Shown: in pieces, positions 60,111 to 64,000 of the stretch
Layout of the letters: each line of letters starts with the position of its first letter
Position numbering within the stretch: the stretch's first letter is position 1
NCBI GenBank assembly: GCA_965116765.1
Contig: OZ220718.1
Location: 434,001-498,000, forward strand
Direction of reading: 5' to 3'
Length of the DNA stretch: 64,000 nt
Source of the DNA: JAJEEA01 sp965116765
GTDB taxonomy: Bacteria > Acidobacteriota > Vicinamibacteria > Vicinamibacterales > UBA8438
Notes under the pieces: generated by a model
What the model was told of the DNA's origin: nothing
Database searches by the model: none
What the model saw: the letters and a program-made list of their open reading frames with translations, nothing else
Made by a program: the position numbers and the translations under genes

Positions 60111-62780
60111 ATGGCGCGAACACCGATGTGGCGGCGGTATGTCCGGTTCTGGGGATCCGACGTGCGCGCGGACGTGGACGCCGAGCTCGACTTCCACGTC
60201 CGCGAGTTGACCGAGCGGCTCGTGCGGGAAGGCCGCGCGCCGGCCGAGGCCCGGGCGGAGGCGGAGCGTCGCTTCGGCGACTACGCCCGGGTCAGGGAGG
60301 CGTGCGTCGGCATCGACCGGGGGAGGGAGCGGCAGCGGCGCTGGCGGCAGCTCGTCGCGGACCTGTTGCAGGATCTGCGGATCGGCGTCCGCACCCTCGC
60401 CAGGAACCCCGGGTTCACGGTTTCCGCAGTGATCGTGCTGGGCCTGGGTCTCGGCGCCGCGACGGTGATGGTCAGCGTGATCAACGCCGTGTTTGTCCGT
60501 CCGCTGCCGTTTCCCGAACCGGACCGCATCTTCAACGTGGTCATGCACGAGGGCGGGCCCAGCCCGTCCATCGTGCACCCGCAGGCGGCCGTCGCATTCA
60601 CGCGCGACCACAGCCGGGCCTTTTCGGCGTTGGCGGGCATCCGATCGAGCCCCGGGGTCAACCTCGCCAGTGACCGCGGGTCGATGTACGTCCGCAACCT
60701 CAGGGTGACCGCGGGCTTCTTCCGGGTCTTCGGCATCGATCCGCAGCTCGGACGCGGCTTCCTGCGCGAGGACGAGACGGCTCCGTCGACGGTCGTGCTG
60801 AGTCACGCCGTCTGGGCCGGCCACTTCGAGAGCGACCCCGGCATCGTCGGGCAGGTCGTACGGCTGGGCGGCCGCCCGCACACCGTGATCGGGGTCATGC
60901 CGCCCGACTTCTGGTCGTACGAGGCGGCCGACGCGTGGACGCCCTTCCGTCCCGATCCGACTCGCATGGACCGGAACTATCGGCTGATCGGCCGGCTCGC
61001 GCCCGGGTGGACCGCCGCTCAGGCCGAGACCGAGCTCCTGGCGCTGGCCATGAGCCTGCGCGACCAGCTCCCTCCGGGGCTTGCCGAATTGCCGGCGGTG
61101 ACGCCCGACGGGCCGCGGCCGGGCGTGCAGCCCTATCGGGACGTGCTGGCCGGCCGCAGCGTGGGCATCGTCTGGCTGCTCACCTCGACCGTCGGCGCGA
61201 TTCTGCTGATCGTCTGCGCCAACGCGGCGGGGCTGCAATTGGCGCGCGCCGTGGGGCGCGGCCGGGAACTGGCCGTCCGTTCCGCGCTGGGGGCTGGCCG
61301 TGGCCGCCTGCTCAGACAGCTCCTGACCGAGAGCGTCCTGCTGGCGGCGGCGGGCGGGACGGTGGGCCTTCTCGCCGGGGTCTGGGGTGTACGCGGGCTT
61401 GTCTCCGCCCAGCCGCAGCTCGCGGTCTGGGGGATCGCCGTCGATGTGCCGACGGCGCTCGGATCGCTTGGGATCGCGCTTGCGACCGGCTTGACGTTCG
61501 GTCTACTGCCCGGCCTCCTCGCGGCCCGCGGCAAGCCCGCGGACGCGTTGCACGGCGGGACGTCGCGCGGCGCGACCGCGGTTCGCGGGACCTGGTTGCG
61601 CCGGTCGCTTGTGGTCGCCCAGGTCGCGCTGTGCACGGTGCTGCTCGCGGCGGTGGGCGTGTTCCTGCGCACGTTCGTCGGACTCAACTCGTCGGAACTC
61701 GGCTTCGAGCCTGCCAACGTGCTCACCGCACGCGCCTCGCTGCAGGGTCCCGACTACGGATCGGGGGTCGCCATGTCGGCGCTCTATCGGCGGACGCTCG
61801 ACGAGCTGGCGCGCGTGCCCGGCGTCGAAGCCGCCGCGGTCGCGAGCAACGTGCCGGTCGAACGCGGTCTGAACCTCCCGTTGCGCGAGGCTCCGGGCGG
61901 CCGGGTCGCTGGGAGCGTCGACTGGCGCTACGTGACCGGAGACTACCTGCGGGTCTTGCGTATTCCGCTCGTGGCCGGCCGCGCGTTCGGCGAGGCGGAC
62001 CACCGTGCGGGCGCGCCGCCCGTGGCGTTGGTCAACGACGAGTACGTCCGGCGCCTGGGCGACGGTCGGCCGGTGATCGGCGCGCGACTGCAAGCGACCG
62101 CCTTCGACTTCGACGACCACGCGCGCGAGATCGTCGGCGTGCTCGGCGACGTGCGGACGCGCGGCGTCACGGCTACTCGACCGACGGTGTTCGTACCGGT
62201 GGAGCAGGTGCCGGACGAGCTGATCGAGCTGATCCACGAGGTCTTCCCGGTGAGCTGGGCGCTGAGGACGCGTGAGGACGCGGGCGGCCTCATCCCATCC
62301 GTCGAGCGGGTCATCCGCGAGGCCGACCCGCGGTTGTCGATAACTGCGTTCCGGTCGATGGACGAGGTGGTCGGCGGCGCGATCGCGACCCCGCGCTTCC
62401 ACACGGTCATGCTGGGCCTATTCGCCGCGGCCGCGCTGATCCTGGCCGCGGCCGGCCTCTACGGGCTCGTCGCCTACGCCGTGGCCCAGAGCACGAAGGA
62501 GATCGGCATTCGCCTCGCCCTGGGGGCCTCCACGAGGCAGGTGACGGCGCGCTTCGCGCGGCAGGGCATCGCCCTCGCCGCCATCGGGGCAGTCGTGGGA
62601 ACCGGCGGCACAGTGCTCGTCACCGAGCTGCTGCGGCGACTGACGGAAGCGCGGCCGCTCGATCCCTGGACCGTCGCCGGCGTCGTGCTCGTCCTCGGCG
62701 CGGTCACGGCCGCCGCCACCATCGTCCCGGCCCGCCGCGCGGCGCGGGTGGACCCCATGCTGACCCTTCGCGTCGAGTGA
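60111..62780 (+). CDS. ADOP-type ABC transporter permease 2
   Basis: 889-aa paralogue of permease 1. N-terminal ADVDAELDFHVRELTERLVR and ERRFGDYARVREACVGIDRG, then the first helix, a MacB-like domain (RVTAGFFRVFGIDPQLGRGF, STVVLSHAVWAGHFESD), FtsX block 1 (LLIVCANAAGLQLARAVGRG, LAVRSALGAGRGRLLRQLL), second domain, and FtsX block 2 (AALILAAAGLYGLVAYAVAQ, TKEIGIRLALGASTRQV). No ATPase gene is near. I prefer ATG 60111 with GAGGAG 7 nt upstream; ATG 60096 would overlap the padR stop. Confidence 0.9.
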   Translation: MARTPMWRRYVRFWGSDVRADVDAELDFHVRELTERLVREGRAPAEARAEAERRFGDYARVREACVGIDRGRERQRRWRQLVADLLQDLRIGVRTLARNPGFTVSAVIVLGLGLGAATVMVSVINAVFVRPLPFPEPDRIFNVVMHEGGPSPSIVHPQAAVAFTRDHSRAFSALAGIRSSPGVNLASDRGSMYVRNLRVTAGFFRVFGIDPQLGRGFLREDETAPSTVVLSHAVWAGHFESDPGIVGQVVRLGGRPHTVIGVMPPDFWSYEAADAWTPFRPDPTRMDRNYRLIGRLAPGWTAAQAETELLALAMSLRDQLPPGLAELPAVTPDGPRPGVQPYRDVLAGRSVGIVWLLTSTVGAILLIVCANAAGLQLARAVGRGRELAVRSALGAGRGRLLRQLLTESVLLAAAGGTVGLLAGVWGVRGLVSAQPQLAVWGIAVDVPTALGSLGIALATGLTFGLLPGLLAARGKPADALHGGTSRGATAVRGTWLRRSLVVAQVALCTVLLAAVGVFLRTFVGLNSSELGFEPANVLTARASLQGPDYGSGVAMSALYRRTLDELARVPGVEAAAVASNVPVERGLNLPLREAPGGRVAGSVDWRYVTGDYLRVLRIPLVAGRAFGEADHRAGAPPVALVNDEYVRRLGDGRPVIGARLQATAFDFDDHAREIVGVLGDVRTRGVTATRPTVFVPVEQVPDELIELIHEVFPVSWALRTREDAGGLIPSVERVIREADPRLSITAFRSMDEVVGGAIATPRFHTVMLGLFAAAALILAAAGLYGLVAYAVAQSTKEIGIRLALGASTRQVTARFARQGIALAAIGAVVGTGGTVLVTELLRRLTEARPLDPWTVAGVVLVLGAVTAAATIVPARRAARVDPMLTLRVE

Positions 62781-63009
62781 GCTCCACCATTGCGCTGTTT
62801 CACGTTAACCACAGAGTGCTGACGTCGGCGGGATCGCCGAGCCGCGGTGCTCCCGCTCGATAGGCGCCCGCCCGATAGGCGACGTCCACCGACCCTCGGA
62901 GGTGCTTTGCAGCGGGCGATTCTGAACGTCGCGAAGGTCGACACGCCGAGCAGCTCCCACCCGACGCCACCAGGAAGACGGAACATCTGTTGGAATGTCT
63001 CGTATGTCC

Positions 63010-63024
63010 CATAGACAATCTATG
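63010..63024. promoter_or_regulatory. 15-bp palindromic operator upstream of the last gene
   Basis: CATAGA-CAA-TCTATG, identical arms to the padR2 operator. It lies 63 nt before the next start codon in the 307-nt gap 62781-63087, which also shows two adjacent CGATAGGCG repeats at about 62858-62881. PadR2 may control the following gene in trans. Confidence 0.7.
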
Positions 63025-63087
63025 TGTTTGGTGGATCCGGATGGACGTGGACTGGCCTGAGACTAGCCGCGTCCACAAGGAGGCAGC

Positions 63088-63858
63088 ATGGAGTCTCAAG
63101 ACCAGTCGGGGAGCGGCACGCGGTTTCGGCGCCAGTTGACGTTGCTGTGGAGTGCGATTGCGATCCTCACGCTTGCGTTGTCGGCCGCCGTGACCTGGAT
63201 TGCCACGGCGTCGGCGCCGGCCGTGCTGACGGCGGAACGACTGGAGATCGTTGAGCCCGACGGCTCCCTGGCGATGGTGCTCGCCAATTCTCAACGGCCC
63301 GCGGCCGCCACCATCGATGGGGAGGTGCTCATGGAGGGACAGGAAGAGGAACGACGCGGAATTCCCTCCATCATCTTCTTCGACGGCAAGGGTGACGAGG
63401 TCGGCGGCATGTTGTTCGGAGTCAGGGAGACGCCGGGCGGATACCAGGCGATGCGTCACTTCTCACTGGATGCCCACGAGCAGGATCAGACCGTGGTCCT
63501 CATGCACTATCAGTCTCCCAACGGATCGCAGTCGGGACTCAGAGTGAGCGATCGGCCGGTTCACTCGATGCCCGAGGCTCTCGCCCAACTGGGCCTTTCC
63601 GTCGGTGCATCGAGAGAGCAGCTCCAGGCCGCGATGGAGGCGCTTCCCGAAGATGGAAGACAGGCTCGATTGCGGGAGCTGTTCGGCGGGACACCCCGGG
63701 CTTTCCTGGGGTCGACTCCCGCCGGCGAAGCCACCCTCACGCTGCGCGACGGCGAGGGGCGTCCACGCATCGTCATCGAAGCGCCCGGGGATGGAGACCC
63801 GGCCATCCGCATTCTGGATGAGGAAGGGGCGACCGTCCTCCGGTTGCCGGAGCCCTGA
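63088..63858 (+). CDS. Single-pass membrane protein, function unknown
   Basis: 256 aa. A short cytoplasmic head, one helix (LWSAIAILTLALSAAVTWIA), then an extracytoplasmic part of beta-strand character with repeated short segments: LEIVEPDGSLAMVLANSQRP, IPSIIFFDGKGDEVGGMLFG, VVLMHYQSPNGSQSGLRVSD, and near the end LTLRDGEGRPRIVIEAPGDG and IRILDEEGATVLRLPEP. The repeated 'D-x-x-G-x-x-R-I/V' hairpins suggest a propeller- or solenoid-like sensor. I recognise no family. Start ATG 63088 with AAGGAGG upstream. The PadR-type palindrome in its leader links it to the adjacent ADOP operon. Confidence 0.7.
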   Translation: MESQDQSGSGTRFRRQLTLLWSAIAILTLALSAAVTWIATASAPAVLTAERLEIVEPDGSLAMVLANSQRPAAATIDGEVLMEGQEEERRGIPSIIFFDGKGDEVGGMLFGVRETPGGYQAMRHFSLDAHEQDQTVVLMHYQSPNGSQSGLRVSDRPVHSMPEALAQLGLSVGASREQLQAAMEALPEDGRQARLRELFGGTPRAFLGSTPAGEATLTLRDGEGRPRIVIEAPGDGDPAIRILDEEGATVLRLPEP

Positions 63859-64000
63859 TCGATCCCGTCGTGGCCGGGGTCGACGCCCTGCGGAGCGCAG
63901 CAAGGTCTGGCGCGGGTTCGTGTGCTCGAAGCTGCGTGCGGCGCTGGCCGAGGCGTACGCAGCGGCGGGGCGGGCGGCCCCGCGCTGGACGCAGGCGTCG
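63859..64000. other. Window end, no gene identified
   Basis: 142 nt with open but unremarkable frames on both strands. A downstream gene may begin here, but nothing can be supported. Confidence 0.4.

Noticed and set aside
63859..64000. Partial gene at the window end
   Set aside because: Open frames exist in all directions, but no start signal or motif allows a call.

Overview
The window is about 70% G+C, densely coded on both strands, and carries no rRNA, tRNA or CRISPR array that I can see. The gene families point to an acidobacterium, probably of the Vicinamibacteria type: two PadR regulator + ADOP-type (acidobacterial duplicated orphan permease) ABC permease pairs, an Oar-like TonB-dependent receptor with a carboxypeptidase-regulatory domain, two DUF1592-type cytochrome + DUF1552 cassettes, several PQQ propeller proteins, and many secreted proteins of unknown function. 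This assignment is inferred from families, not from a marker gene.

Layout. 1-2876: the fatty-acid synthesis cluster fabD(partial)-fabG-acpP-fabF. 3014-7113: etfB-etfA-ETF:quinone oxidoreductase and a DUF374 acyltransferase, passing electrons from acyl-CoA dehydrogenation to quinone. 7127-13292: a DUF433/DUF5615 toxin-antitoxin pair, a tannase-family esterase, a LOG-like protein, two divergent members of an unnamed secreted 'PDLQG' family (third copy at 52737), and a MntA/HepT toxin-antitoxin pair followed by a broken copy of the 3' end of the preceding gene. 13539-18900: cassette 1 (diheme-type DUF1592 cytochrome, Tat-exported DUF1552 protein, secreted ankyrin protein). 19030-25892: VapBC-like pair, cytochrome c/copper monooxygenase-like protein, and a PQQ sugar dehydrogenase-like protein fused to two CMD domains. 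26027-33812: Oar-like receptor facing a copper cluster (Cys-rich secreted protein, His-rich TonB receptor, CopC, CopD). 33873-35092: ParE-type pair and a secreted lysozyme-like protein. 35269-40665: cassette 2, the same three genes on the other strand. 40827-46791: LMF-like membrane protein, a DUF4276 + AAA ATPase pair that looks like an Abi-type defence module, and an orphan membrane-anchored protein. 47067-55781: TolB-like/DUF5916 fusion, DCC protein, thermonuclease, DinB protein, third PDLQG protein and a frameshifted PQQ dehydrogenase. 56344-63858: two PadR-ADOP operons and a membrane-anchored protein whose leader carries the same 15-bp palindrome as the second padR leader.

A theme is extracytoplasmic oxidative metabolism (PQQ propellers, c-type cytochromes, copper proteins, a tannase, copper import), together with four toxin-antitoxin pairs and one putative defence pair. 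The least explained elements are the duplicated cytochrome/DUF1552/ankyrin cassettes with an inter-gene hairpin in the same place, the PDLQG family, a dispersed hairpin repeat that abuts stop codons, and the shared PadR-type palindrome.
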